Shown one piece after another: positions 15,695 through 24,010 of a DNA stretch of 64,000 nucleotides (positions are counted from its first letter, which is position 1; every line of letters starts with the position of its first letter). The translations under genes and the position numbers were made by a program. This DNA comes from Haladaptatus sp. ZSTT2. GTDB taxonomy: Archaea; Halobacteriota; Halobacteria; Halobacteriales; Halococcaceae. A model generated the notes under the pieces. The model made no database searches and was not told the DNA's origin. It was given only the letters and a program-made list of their open reading frames with translations. The DNA lies in NCBI RefSeq assembly GCF_037081775.1, contig NZ_JBAMHQ010000001.1, positions 992,001 to 1,056,000 on the forward strand, in the 5' to 3' direction.

Positions 15695-16746
15695 TCGGTG
15701 TTTGCGGTTGCGCGTTCGGTGATACGGATGCCCGTCTTCTTCAAGATGCGCGAAGAGAACAGCGTATCCCAGTCGTCGTCGCCCACATCCCAGAACTCGC
15801 TCATGCGTTCTTTGACGAGGCCGATGTGTTTCTGGCTTTCTTCTTCGGTGCGGCCGTGGGTCATGGCAAAGAAGTTGTACGGCCAGACACCCTCGTGGCG
15901 GGGGCGTTCGTAGCAGTGGGTCACGAAGTCGAGGCTCGCAATCGCGGGGCCAACCTCGGAGAGCAGTTCGTCGGGGACGTTCCAGACGGTCATGCCGTTT
16001 TCCGTGTAGCCGAGTTTGTAGTGGTTCGGGATGACGCCAACGCGACGGATTTTGCCCTCTTGGTTGAACCGCTTGATGGTCGAGACGACCCACTCGGTGT
16101 CCTGACCAATGGCCGCCGCCACGTCCGCATACGGCGTCGCAGTAATAGGGAGGCCGCCTTGAATCTCGACCACGAGGTCGCGCTCTGCGGGCGTGAGCGT
16201 GGTGCGGGCTGTGGGCGTCACGTCCGGGCCGAGGTGCGAGAGGTCTACGTCACCCTCGGAGAGTGGCCCGGAGAGCAGGAACTTGGCTTCGACGCGGAAC
16301 TCCTGTTGTTTCGGGAGGTTGTACGTTTGCTGGCCGGTTTTTGCCTCGATTTCTGCGAGCACTTCCTCGACGCGGGCGGCGTCGCCAACGGAGACGACGA
16401 ACCACATGTTGAGATGCGGGTGTTCGCGCTCGTAATTGTGCGCGACTTCGCGAAAGGAGTTGACCTGTTCTGCGACCTCGTCGTAGCGCTCTGGCGGGGC
16501 GTGCATGGCGACGAGCGTTGCGGTTCCGCCGATGGCTTCGGCGTTGATGAGCGCCCCAAAGCGCGTGAGGACGCCGCGCTCGTCGAGCGATTGAATGCGT
16601 GTGAGAAGGTCGTCAGCGGAGATGTCAATACCGCGCTCGCGGAGTGCCGCGGCGGCGGGTTCAAACGGCCGTTCGGTAACGGGAAACCCGCCCTGGAAGG
16701 CGTTGACGATGGCGCGGTCAGTCGGGCCGAGGTCCGCCTCTGTCAT
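15691..16746 (-). CDS. Siroheme decarboxylase, fused AhbA-AhbB type
   Basis: 351 residues built from two Lrp/AsnC-like halves (about 10-165 and 180-345), each an HTH plus ligand-binding domain. Such pairs are AhbA/AhbB, which remove two carboxylates from siroheme to give 12,18-didecarboxysiroheme in the archaeal haem route. Haem-site signatures are HNYEREHPHLNMWFVV in the first half and HCYERPRHEGVWPYNFF in the second. They have often been misannotated as transcription regulators. The start may be 16746 or the ATG at 16755. First gene of the ahbAB-like, sirC-like, hemA operon. Confidence 0.88.
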   Translation of the reverse strand: MTEADLGPTDRAIVNAFQGGFPVTERPFEPAAAALRERGIDISADDLLTRIQSLDERGVLTRFGALINAEAIGGTATLVAMHAPPERYDEVAEQVNSFREVAHNYEREHPHLNMWFVVSVGDAARVEEVLAEIEAKTGQQTYNLPKQQEFRVEAKFLLSGPLSEGDVDLSHLGPDVTPTARTTLTPAERDLVVEIQGGLPITATPYADVAAAIGQDTEWVVSTIKRFNQEGKIRRVGVIPNHYKLGYTENGMTVWNVPDELLSEVGPAIASLDFVTHCYERPRHEGVWPYNFFAMTHGRTEEESQKHIGLVKERMSEFWDVGDDDWDTLFSSRILKKTGIRITERATANTE

Positions 16747-16773
16747 GCCTGCCATTCAGCAGGCGGCAGGCAT
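16745..16773. repeat. Nine-base inverted repeat over the ahbAB start
   Basis: ATGCCTGCC (16745-16753) and GGCAGGCAT (16765-16773) are perfect inverted repeats with an 11-base spacer. They cover both possible start codons of the siroheme decarboxylase gene, so they could be an operator or an RNA hairpin limiting translation. Confidence 0.4.
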
Positions 16774-16789
16774 AAGCACCTCGCTTGGG

Positions 16790-18238
16790 TCAGCGTAGCT
16801 CGACGTCGACTGTGTTCTCCGTGATGTGGAGGAAGTAGAGCGTGTAGCTGCGCTGGTCGTAGTGGATGGTGCCCTCAGAGATGCTTTCGTTGATGGTTTG
16901 CGCACTCTTATCAACGACCGTGAGGTCGATGTCTGGGCCAACCTCACCGAGATAGTTGCTCAATACCAAGCCGAGTTCGGTGTCTTGCCCTTCGTTGAAG
17001 GCGTCGCTCGCAGCGCGGCGGTCTGCGTCGAGGCTCACGCCGCTTGCGCCACCGACGACGTCGTTGTTGCTGATAGACGAGTAGTCCATCGTGACGTCCA
17101 TCGAGTTGAGATCGGCGTACAGGTACGATTCGTCCGCTACGCCGTCGTTGTCGGCGTCGTAGCACGAGGTTTTGAACGCCTCGTCGTTCTGCCAGCCCTC
17201 GTAGGTAGGGCCGTTTTCGTAGTAGATGGTTATCCCCACCCACTTCTTATCGCAGGCTTCCCCGTCGTCGGGCGCGTTGCCGGTGCTTCTGAGGTGAATC
17301 TCGAACTCCTCATCGACTTGCTTCGAGACGAACGACCACTTCAGGTTGTTGTACCACGCGCTGTCGCTGTCGTCTGGATACATCGTGACCGTGAACTCAG
17401 AGAGTGGGTGGTCTTCATCGACCGCCCGGAGGTGGAGCGAATCACCCTCTTCAGGCATCCGGAACCAGCCCATGTCGTAGGGCACCGTCAGGTCGAGCGT
17501 CACGGTCTGGGTCGCCGCATCGACCGTCACCGTCCCCTCCGTGCGGGTTTCGAAGTACTGCGCCCAGCCCTCGTAGTAGCGCGACTGGACGACGACCGTC
17601 ATCGACCCCTCTGCACCGGGGTTCGACCACGGCTCACCGTTCGCGAGAGTCCGGCTCGCGTCGGGGAACACCGTTTGACCGGTCGCCCCGCGCGTGGCTT
17701 GGATCTGTGCATTGTCACCGGATACCGATCCGTCACCCGTCACCCGGATGACCGGAACCGTGAGCGTTGCCTCGCGGTAGTGGAACTCGGGCGCAGAAAC
17801 CATGCGCGCCTGGCCACTCTCATCAAGCCGCCAGATGCCGCCGCCTTGATAGGCGATTTCGGTGTCGCCCTGTCTGTAGACGAGCGCGCCGAGTTTGTTG
17901 TTGTACAGCACAGTGTCGTGGCCGTCTAAGTCGGTGTGAATAATCACCATCGAGCCTTCGTCTTCGTCGACGAACAGCTCTCCCTCGCCGGTGTTGCCAA
18001 AGGCGACCGTCTGAAGGTCAGATTCTCCGAGCGTGACCGCGCTTGCTCGCATATCGAACACCCCCATTGCGGTCTCCGCTTTGCTCACTTCCGCCGTGGC
18101 TTGAACACTTGCAATCCCGCCAGATGCGGTAATCACCATGAAGCTGACCATCGCGATGGACAGCACCGTGACGAGCAAGAATCCAAGTAGCTCCGACTGC
18201 GCCCGCTGTTGGGCCCCCATTCCCCCCTTCGTTCCCAT
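16790..18238 (-). CDS. Pilin-like exported protein (DUF7289-type)
   Basis: 482 residues. The N-terminus is basic, then GAQQRAQSELLGFLLVTVLSI...; a charged stretch followed by one hydrophobic helix (about residues 15-38) matches the archaeal pilin/archaellin class III signal layout seen in DUF7289-type haloarchaeal proteins. The remaining 440 residues are acidic and beta-rich, as expected for an extracellular domain. Two cysteines (CDKK, SCYD) could form a disulfide. A surface or pilus-like role is inferred. Confidence 0.75.
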   Translation of the reverse strand: MGTKGGMGAQQRAQSELLGFLLVTVLSIAMVSFMVITASGGIASVQATAEVSKAETAMGVFDMRASAVTLGESDLQTVAFGNTGEGELFVDEDEGSMVIIHTDLDGHDTVLYNNKLGALVYRQGDTEIAYQGGGIWRLDESGQARMVSAPEFHYREATLTVPVIRVTGDGSVSGDNAQIQATRGATGQTVFPDASRTLANGEPWSNPGAEGSMTVVVQSRYYEGWAQYFETRTEGTVTVDAATQTVTLDLTVPYDMGWFRMPEEGDSLHLRAVDEDHPLSEFTVTMYPDDSDSAWYNNLKWSFVSKQVDEEFEIHLRSTGNAPDDGEACDKKWVGITIYYENGPTYEGWQNDEAFKTSCYDADNDGVADESYLYADLNSMDVTMDYSSISNNDVVGGASGVSLDADRRAASDAFNEGQDTELGLVLSNYLGEVGPDIDLTVVDKSAQTINESISEGTIHYDQRSYTLYFLHITENTVDVELR

Positions 18239-18395
18239 GTAAGTTCCCCGGACATACCTATGCGTGAGATGGTCATTGTTACAAGCGTATTTCCGCTGAC
18301 TGTTCAGGCGTTAATCGACTCCTACCCAAAGTGACGAAGACAGCGGCGCCTCTCGGTTTCAGTGCCTAACAGTGAAATAGTCGCCCCGTGGGTGG

Positions 18396-18794
18396 TTAGC
18401 CGAGCACGCCCGTGACCTCAAAGCCGAGGTCGCGGATGTCGTCGAGGATTGCCTCGTGGTTATGCGCCGCCTCGTAGTAGATGACGATGTGGAAGGTACC
18501 CTTCCGAAGCAGTTGTTGGCACTCCCAGACGAACTCGTCTTCTTCGATGGTCAACCCTTGGTGTTGGTTCGAGGAAAACTTCGGGTTATCGTTGCCCGAA
18601 TAGACGTAGGTGTCGCCTGCAAGGCCCGCGCGGGTGGCGATGATGTCACCGACATCGAGCGTGGCTTGGTGCATCTCGATGTCTTGGTCGCTCGTGAGGC
18701 CGGTGTGGACGATTGCCCCGTTTAACTCGATGTCACCCGGCTCTAACAGCGCCTTCGTTCGCTTGTATAAGTCCTCGTCAAGCACGTCGCTCAT
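18396..18794 (-). CDS. DUF5778-type haloarchaeal protein
   Basis: 132-residue soluble acidic protein that I match, from memory, to the haloarchaeal DUF5778 family. Segments such as ALLEPGDIELNGAIVHTG and FHIVIYYEAAHNHEAI look conserved-like. No catalytic signature was recognised. The gap before it (18239-18395) shows no gene or clear structure. Confidence 0.7.
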   Translation of the reverse strand: MSDVLDEDLYKRTKALLEPGDIELNGAIVHTGLTSDQDIEMHQATLDVGDIIATRAGLAGDTYVYSGNDNPKFSSNQHQGLTIEEDEFVWECQQLLRKGTFHIVIYYEAAHNHEAILDDIRDLGFEVTGVLG

Positions 18795-18883
18795 ACCCCG
18801 CAGTCAGCACTGGGGGGGTTTACACGTCACGGTCGCCACTCGGCGGGTGTGAAAATGTGAAAATATCTCGTTCGAAAGCCGCC

Positions 18884-19078
18884 TTACAGCCGCTTTACGT
18901 TCTTCGCACGAGGGCCTTTGTCGGCCTGCTCGATGTCGAATTCGACTTCCTGCCCTTCTTCGAGGTCTGGGCCGCCGACGTCTTCCATGTGGAAGAACAC
19001 GTCGTCGTCGGAGTCTTCGGTCTTGATAAAGCCGTAACCGCCAGTGTCGTTGAAGAAGTCAACCGTGCCTTTCGCCAT
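18884..19078 (-). CDS. cspA: Cold-shock protein, third of three tandem copies
   Basis: 64-residue single-domain cold-shock protein. RNP-1 is GYGFIKT and RNP-2 is VFFHMEDV, the nucleic-acid-binding motifs of the CspA OB-fold. It differs from the other two copies at a few residues (EDSDDD loop, NVKRL end). Two bases separate it from the preceding copy, so all three are read as one unit from 19472. Confidence 0.95.
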   Translation of the reverse strand: MAKGTVDFFNDTGGYGFIKTEDSDDDVFFHMEDVGGPDLEEGQEVEFDIEQADKGPRAKNVKRL

Positions 19079-19080
19079 GG

Positions 19081-19275
19081 TTAGAGTCTCTCCAAGTTCT
19101 TTGCGCGTGGGCCTTTGTCAGCCTGCTCAATATCGAACTCCACTTCCTGTCCTTCCTCAAGGTCAGGACCGCCGACGTCTTCCATGTGGAAGAATACGTC
19201 GTCGTCTGCGTCGTCCGTTTTAATGAAACCGTAGCCGCCAGTATCGTTGAAGAAATCAACCGTACCTTTCGCCAT
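19081..19275 (-). CDS. cspA: Cold-shock protein, second of three tandem copies
   Basis: 64-residue CspA-type RNA/ssDNA chaperone with intact GYGFIKT and VFFHMEDV motifs. The variable loop reads DDADDD and the C-terminus NLERL, shared with the first copy. Its start lies two bases after the stop of the first copy. Confidence 0.95.
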   Translation of the reverse strand: MAKGTVDFFNDTGGYGFIKTDDADDDVFFHMEDVGGPDLEEGQEVEFDIEQADKGPRAKNLERL

Positions 19276-19277
19276 GA

Positions 19278-19472
19278 TTAGAGCCGCTCCAGATTCTTTG
19301 CGCGGGGACCTTTATCTGCCTGCTCGATGTCGAATTCGACTTCCTGCCCTTCCTCTAAGTCCGGGCCACCGACGTCTTCCATGTGGAAGAATACGTCCTC
19401 ATCAGAGTCGTCTGACTTGATGAAGCCGTAGCCGCCGGTATCGTTGAAAAAGTCAACCGTACCTTTTGCCAT
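19278..19472 (-). CDS. cspA: Cold-shock protein, first of three tandem copies
   Basis: 64-residue CspA-type protein with GYGFIKS and VFFHMEDV RNA-binding motifs; the variable loop reads DDSDED. The start is set at 19472 (MAKGTVDFF), aligned with the other copies; the 25 codons upstream in frame contain the promoter. Leads the triple csp unit. Confidence 0.95.
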   Translation of the reverse strand: MAKGTVDFFNDTGGYGFIKSDDSDEDVFFHMEDVGGPDLEEGQEVEFDIEQADKGPRAKNLERL

Positions 19473-19496
19473 TGCAACCGTTGTGAGTAGTCCCAC

Positions 19497-19505
19497 ACAT
19501 AAATA
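19497..19505 (-). promoter_or_regulatory. TATA box of the csp unit
   Basis: Reading left, TATTTATGT is centred about 28 bases before the first csp ATG at 19472, which fits a leaderless or nearly leaderless transcript. Confidence 0.6.
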
Positions 19506-19602
19506 CCTGCGCACCTGTTTTCGACTGTCCATCGTGACTGTCAGCACGTTCGACTGGTTAGGTCACAAGACTCATAGAGTCAGAGCAAGACCACTCAGGT
19601 GA

Positions 19603-20526
19603 ATGCGCACGTGGGTTCGGTCGCAACTCAGACGGACGTACGAGCGACTGCTCGAACGCGAGATTTCGGGCGTGCCAACGCACGTCGCCGTGATTCAAGA
19701 CGGGAATCGTCGCTACGCAGACGCGAACGGCGACGAGACGACCGACGGCCACCGACAGGGCGCAAAAACCACCGAGAACCTGCTGTTTTGGTGTGACGAC
19801 CTCGGCATCGAGGAACTCACCCTCTATGCCTTTTCGACCGAGAATTTCAACCGCCCCGAAGAGGAGCGTGAAGCCCTCTTCGACCTCATCTGTGAGAAAC
19901 TCACCGAGTTCGCAGACGCAGACCGCATCCACGAAAATGAAGTGCGAATCCGCGCGATTGGGCAACTCGACATGCTGCCCCCACGCGTCCAAGAGACCAT
20001 CAACTACGCTCACGAGCGAACCAAGGACTACGACCGGCTTCGGTTGAACATCGCGCTCGCCTACGGCGGGCGGGCAGAACTCCTCGAAGCCAGCCGCGAC
20101 GTTGCACGCGCGGTCCAAGCCGGTAGCCTTTCGCCCGAGGACATCACGGTCGAAACCCTCGAAGAACGCATCTACGACGGCCCCGCCCGCGACGTAGACC
20201 TCATCATCCGCACCGGCGGCGACGAGCGCACGAGCAACTTCCTGCCGTGGCACGCAAACGGCAACGAGGCTGCCGTGTTCTTCTGTACGCCCTATTGGCC
20301 GGAGTTTTCGAAAATCGACTTCCTGCGCTCGATTCGTACCTACGAAGCCCGCGAAGCGAGTTGGCGGCGCACCCGCGCCCAGCGCGCCGTCGCGCTCGTC
20401 AAATCCTTCGGCGGGACGGAACTCGACGAAGCAAAGCGCATCATCACGCGCTTCCGTGACCACCTTCCGAACGGCGAGCTAGAGGGTGTCGAAGCAGACG
20501 ACCTGCGCGAGACACAGATCGAGTAA
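19603..20526 (+). CDS. uppS: Cis-prenyltransferase (polyprenyl diphosphate synthase)
   Basis: 307-residue UppS/DHDDS family enzyme, which extends allylic diphosphates with IPP to make the polyprenyl (dolichol-type) carrier for glycosylation. The catalytic aspartate is in VIQDGNRRYA. Other family motifs are LYAFSTENF, ALAYGGRAEL, the IIRTGGDERTSNFLPW region and YWPEFSKIDFL. All core residues are present. It lies divergent from the csp unit and upstream of an EamA transporter and a degenerate paralogue. Confidence 0.95.
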   Translation: MRTWVRSQLRRTYERLLEREISGVPTHVAVIQDGNRRYADANGDETTDGHRQGAKTTENLLFWCDDLGIEELTLYAFSTENFNRPEEEREALFDLICEKLTEFADADRIHENEVRIRAIGQLDMLPPRVQETINYAHERTKDYDRLRLNIALAYGGRAELLEASRDVARAVQAGSLSPEDITVETLEERIYDGPARDVDLIIRTGGDERTSNFLPWHANGNEAAVFFCTPYWPEFSKIDFLRSIRTYEAREASWRRTRAQRAVALVKSFGGTELDEAKRIITRFRDHLPNGELEGVEADDLRETQIE

Positions 20527-20574
20527 TTCCCCGCAACCGAGAGCAATAATTATCCGGCGACCATCAGCGCACTC

Positions 20575-21489
20575 GTGAACCACCGTTTTCGTGCAATCGG
20601 CATGTTCGCAACCCTCGCGCTCTGTTGGGGCTTTTCGTTTCTGGCAATCGCCGTCGGCCTCGAATCGCTCGAACCCGTGCTGTTCGCGGCGTTTCGCTAC
20701 GACACGGCAGCCATCTTGTTGCTCGCCTACGCCCTCATTTCGCGGGCGACGTGGCGACCGACCAGCCGCGCGAATCTGAGTGCCATCGTCGCAGGCGGGC
20801 TGTTTCTCGTCGCCGCGAATGGGATGTTGTTCATTGGCCAGCAGACGGTGCCAAGCGGCGTCGCCGCCATCATGCAGAGTCTCATCCCTATCCTGACCTC
20901 ACTCTGGGCGTTTGGCTTGCTCCCCGAAGAGCGCGTCTCGGCCGTCGGCGCGGTTGGCATCCTCCTCGGCTTTGTCGGCGTTGGCCTCATCATCCGTCCC
21001 GACCCCGGAAACCTGCTTGGCTCCTCAGTCGTTGGCCGACTCATGATTCTCGTCCAAGTGTCGGGCGTCGCCCTCGGTGGCGTCCTGATTCAGCGGGCAA
21101 ACCCAACGCTCGATAAATCCGCCCTCTCGGGCTGGTCGATGCTCATCGGCGGCGTCATTCTCCACGCCATGAGCACCGCCATTGGCGAACCGTTTTCGCT
21201 CCCCACGACGCTCGAAGCGGCCGCCGCCGTCGCGTATCTCGGCGTCATCGCAACCGCACTCGCCTTCATCATCTATTTCACGCTCCTCGAAGTGCGCGGC
21301 GCGCTCGAAACCTCACTCGTGACCTATCTGGTGCCCATCGTCGCCACGATTACCGGTGTCGTCGTCCTCCACGAAACGCTCACCGCGCTCACGATCCTCG
21401 GTTTTCTCGTCGTGTTTGCGGGGTTCCTCGTCCTGAAACGCGAGGCAATCGCCGAGCTGGTGGGCGAGATACGGGGTGCGGTGGCGTAA
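20575..21489 (+). CDS. EamA/DMT-family transporter
   Basis: 304-residue integral membrane protein with about ten hydrophobic segments and two EamA repeats (about 8-140 and 155-290). The repeats are recognised by FSFLAIAVGLESLEPVLFAAFRY at the start and SLVTYLVPIVATITGVVVLHE near the end. It starts at a GTG (20575). Family members export metabolites, often amino acids; the substrate is not visible. It sits between two cis-prenyltransferase genes. Confidence 0.9.
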   Translation: MNHRFRAIGMFATLALCWGFSFLAIAVGLESLEPVLFAAFRYDTAAILLLAYALISRATWRPTSRANLSAIVAGGLFLVAANGMLFIGQQTVPSGVAAIMQSLIPILTSLWAFGLLPEERVSAVGAVGILLGFVGVGLIIRPDPGNLLGSSVVGRLMILVQVSGVALGGVLIQRANPTLDKSALSGWSMLIGGVILHAMSTAIGEPFSLPTTLEAAAAVAYLGVIATALAFIIYFTLLEVRGALETSLVTYLVPIVATITGVVVLHETLTALTILGFLVVFAGFLVLKREAIAELVGEIRGAVA

Positions 21490-21579
21490 TTCGTTTCCTT
21501 GTTGCTCACAGGGTTCGAAACAACGTTCGGCTGTCAGTCCGAATTACCGCCTCTCGCTTCGCTCGCGGCATAATTCGCC

Positions 21580-22188
21580 CTAGCGGCCGAATCTCCGCTG
21601 GCGATTCTGATAATCCAACACCGCGCGCAGGTAGTCGCGCCGCCGGAAGTCTCGCCAGTTCACGTCCGTGAAGTAGAGTTCAGAGTAGACTGACTGCCAA
21701 ATCATGAAATCAGAGAGGCGCTCTGCGCCGGTTTTGATGACGAGGTCGGGGTCGGTCGGGAACACGAGGTGGTCTTCGATGACCGCCTCATCGATGTCGT
21801 CCGGAGAGAGGTCCCCCTCAGCGACGCTCTCTGCGGTGGCCTGAACCGCCTTTGCGAACTCGTGTTTCCCGCCTAGCCCGATGCTCACCTGTACCGGTGT
21901 GTCTGCGCGCTCGGTGTCGTCGCGGCCCCTGACCGCGAGCGGGCGCGGACTCTGGAGTTGGGAAAAGGCACGCTGGAGCGCCGGCACCGCGGCGGGGTCT
22001 AGGACGCTGATGTACACCATGATTCGCTCCGCACCGAGTTCGAACGCCCACCCGAGGAACGATTCGAGCGTCCGGTAGGCCCCGCGCTCTAAGAGGTCGC
22101 GCTCCGTGAGGACGACCGCTACCCGTTCGGGGACGGGCGCGTCGTGACGGCGGATTCGCATGGCGAGGTAGCGGTCGTACAGACCCAT
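21580..22188 (-). CDS. Degenerate cis-prenyltransferase paralogue (NgBR-like subunit)
   Basis: 202-residue protein of the UppS fold. Where active enzymes have the catalytic DGNRR loop it reads AVVLTERDLLERG, so the key aspartate is absent. The C-terminal region (DLVIKTGAERLSDFMIWQSVYSELYF) keeps the family's substrate/dimer segment. Eukaryotic NgBR/Nus1 and some archaeal partners also lack the catalytic residue and work as regulatory subunits of a heteromeric enzyme; I infer this role with UppS 1 kb away. Start taken at 22188. Confidence 0.75.
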   Translation of the reverse strand: MGLYDRYLAMRIRRHDAPVPERVAVVLTERDLLERGAYRTLESFLGWAFELGAERIMVYISVLDPAAVPALQRAFSQLQSPRPLAVRGRDDTERADTPVQVSIGLGGKHEFAKAVQATAESVAEGDLSPDDIDEAVIEDHLVFPTDPDLVIKTGAERLSDFMIWQSVYSELYFTDVNWRDFRRRDYLRAVLDYQNRQRRFGR

Positions 22189-22253
22189 TGTCCGCACGTT
22201 TCCATGGCGATGGGGTAAAACTCACGGGTTGGCGCGCTGACCGTGGTTCAGGA

Positions 22254-22263
22254 AGGTTAAATA
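22254..22263 (+). promoter_or_regulatory. TATA box of the DUF92 gene
   Basis: GTTAAATAAG lies about 28 bases before the GTG at 22287, which decides that start over the earlier in-frame ATG at 22188. Confidence 0.5.
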
Positions 22264-22286
22264 AGCGACGCCGGAAAAACGGAGAC

Positions 22287-23606
22287 GTGACTTCGACCGT
22301 CCGACGGGCCGGCGCATTCGCCCTCGTTGGAATGCTTTCGCTCTCCGCGCCGGTGCTGGGACAAGCCGCCGCCCTACCATTCGTCGCGATTGCGGTGCTC
22401 GCGTTGTTCGTCGTGAGCGAGGGCACCCTGTTCGAACTGTTCGCCCGCCCGGGCGACCATCAGGACAAACGACTCTACGGTCTCGCTTCGTTTTCGCTCG
22501 CCGCCGCGGGCCTCGCCATCCTCGCCTCGCTGTTTGCTCTCCCCGTCTCCGTGTTCATCACGAGCGTGTTGATTCTCGCCTTCGGGAACCTCACCCAGGA
22601 ACTCCTGCGCCAGTACAGCGACAACCCCTTCATGGCCACCGTGGGCTTTTCGACCGGCGGCTTTCTCGCGGGCCTCCTCAGCCAAGTCGGCCTGACCGCC
22701 GCCGAGATTTCGATGACCACCGTCCCCGTCGCCGCGTTTCTCGCGGCGAGTGGCGCGTTGCTCGGGGCGCTCCTCCGCGCAGTGCTGTTTGAGCGCGACG
22801 ACCCGCTCGTCATGCTCACGATTGGCTTCCTCCTCTGGCTGTTCGTCGACCTCGGCATCGAGGTGACCGGCCAGCAAATCGTCCTCGCGCTCACGCTCAC
22901 CGTCATCCTCGGCTACGTCTCCTACGCGCTCGAAACCGCGTCGATTCCGGGGATGCTCACGGGCGTCCTACTGAGCCTTCTCACCATCGTTCTCGGCGGG
23001 CTTGGTTGGTTCGCCATGCTCATCTCGTTTTTCGGCATCGGTGGCCTCTCGACGAAATTCCGTTACGACGAAAAACAACAGCGCGGCATCGCAGAGGAGA
23101 ACGACGGCGCGCGCGGGAGCGGGAACGTGCTCGCAAACTCCGCGGTGGCCATCGCCGCCGTCGTCGGCTACGCCGCGAGTCCGGCGCTGACGACGCTTTC
23201 GCCCGATCTGTTTCTCTTTGCGTTCGCCGGGTCGATTGCCGCCGCGATGAGCGACACCCTGTCGAGTGAGATTGGCGGCCTGTTCGACCAGCCTCGACTC
23301 ATCACGACGCTCAAACCCGTCCCCGCCGGAACCGACGGCGGCGTGACGTGGCAAGGCGAAGTTGCGGGAGTCGGTGGGGCCGCGCTCATCGCGGCGATTG
23401 CGTTCGTGCTGTTCGACACCGTCAGCACCACGGGCGCGAGCATCATCGTCCTCGCGGGCGTGGCCGGAATGACCGTCGATAGCCTTCTTGGAGCCACCCT
23501 CGAAGGAGTGAACCTCTCGAATCAGGGCGTCAACTTCCTCGCAACGCTCGCGGCAGCGCTCGTCGGCGTCGGACTGGCACTCGCCACCAACGCCATCGTG
23601 CTATGA
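22287..23606 (+). CDS. DUF92 family integral membrane protein
   Basis: 439 residues, strongly hydrophobic with about a dozen predicted membrane segments. The DUF92 core (about 200-439) contains SDTLSSEIGG, QGEVAGVGGA and DSLLGATLEG, the conserved polar motifs of the family. Plant and cyanobacterial members (VTE6) are phytyl-phosphate kinases, so an isoprenoid-phosphate kinase role is plausible next to prenyltransferases. The start is the GTG at 22287; the 33 codons before it overlap the divergent gene and its promoter. The downstream GNAT gene overlaps by four bases. Confidence 0.85.
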   Translation: MTSTVRRAGAFALVGMLSLSAPVLGQAAALPFVAIAVLALFVVSEGTLFELFARPGDHQDKRLYGLASFSLAAAGLAILASLFALPVSVFITSVLILAFGNLTQELLRQYSDNPFMATVGFSTGGFLAGLLSQVGLTAAEISMTTVPVAAFLAASGALLGALLRAVLFERDDPLVMLTIGFLLWLFVDLGIEVTGQQIVLALTLTVILGYVSYALETASIPGMLTGVLLSLLTIVLGGLGWFAMLISFFGIGGLSTKFRYDEKQQRGIAEENDGARGSGNVLANSAVAIAAVVGYAASPALTTLSPDLFLFAFAGSIAAAMSDTLSSEIGGLFDQPRLITTLKPVPAGTDGGVTWQGEVAGVGGAALIAAIAFVLFDTVSTTGASIIVLAGVAGMTVDSLLGATLEGVNLSNQGVNFLATLAAALVGVGLALATNAIVL

Positions 23607-24010
23607 TTCGACGAGCGACCGACGCAGACCTGCCCGCACTCCGGGCGATTCAACAGGCCTCCCTCGATGAGCCGTGGCCTGATCTGCTTGCAACCACCGC
23701 AGACGGCCCCCTCATTCTCGTCGCAGAAGACCCCGAGCCGGTTGGCTACCTCGTTGCGATTCCCGGAGAGGCAGAGACGTATCTCGCTGAGCTGGCGGTG
23801 ACGCCCGCTGCCCGACGAAAGGGGTACGCAACCGAACTGCTCGAAGCGCTCAGAGAGCGCACCGCGGGCCGACTCGAACTCACCGTCCAAGAATCAGACG
23901 ACGGCGCACGCGCTTTCTACGACAGCCACGGCTTCACGGTCGCAGAACGGCTCGAAGACTACTATAAAAGTGGCGACGGGTTGCTGCTCGTCTCCGAGTC
24001 AGGCGAGTAG
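23603..24010 (+). CDS. GNAT-family N-acetyltransferase
   Basis: 135-residue GNAT with the acetyl-CoA loop [15 protein letters not shown] (Q/R-x-x-G-x-G/A type) at about 73-87 and a RimI-like layout ([30 protein letters not shown]). Substrate unknown. Its ATG overlaps the stop of the DUF92 gene, so it is co-transcribed. Its 3' end overlaps the convergent dnaG by 12 bases. Confidence 0.9.
   Translation: MIRRATDADLPALRAIQQASLDEPWPDLLATTADGPLILVAEDPEPVGYLVAIPGEAETYLAELAVTPAARRKGYATELLEALRERTAGRLELTVQESDDGARAFYDSHGFTVAERLEDYYKSGDGLLLVSESGE

Noticed and set aside
16826-17929. 367-codon plus-strand frame
   Set aside because: Antisense to the pilin-like gene, no recognisable domain, Arg/Val-rich shadow composition.
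18884-19472. Repeat units of about 197 bases as a CRISPR-like or satellite array
   Set aside because: The units are intact cspA genes with two-base spacers, not short direct repeats with unique spacers.
21541-21579. GC-rich inverted stretch after the EamA gene as a tRNA or terminator
   Set aside because: Only a short GCGAGCGAAGC-type repeat common in haloarchaeal DNA; no T-run or cloverleaf.
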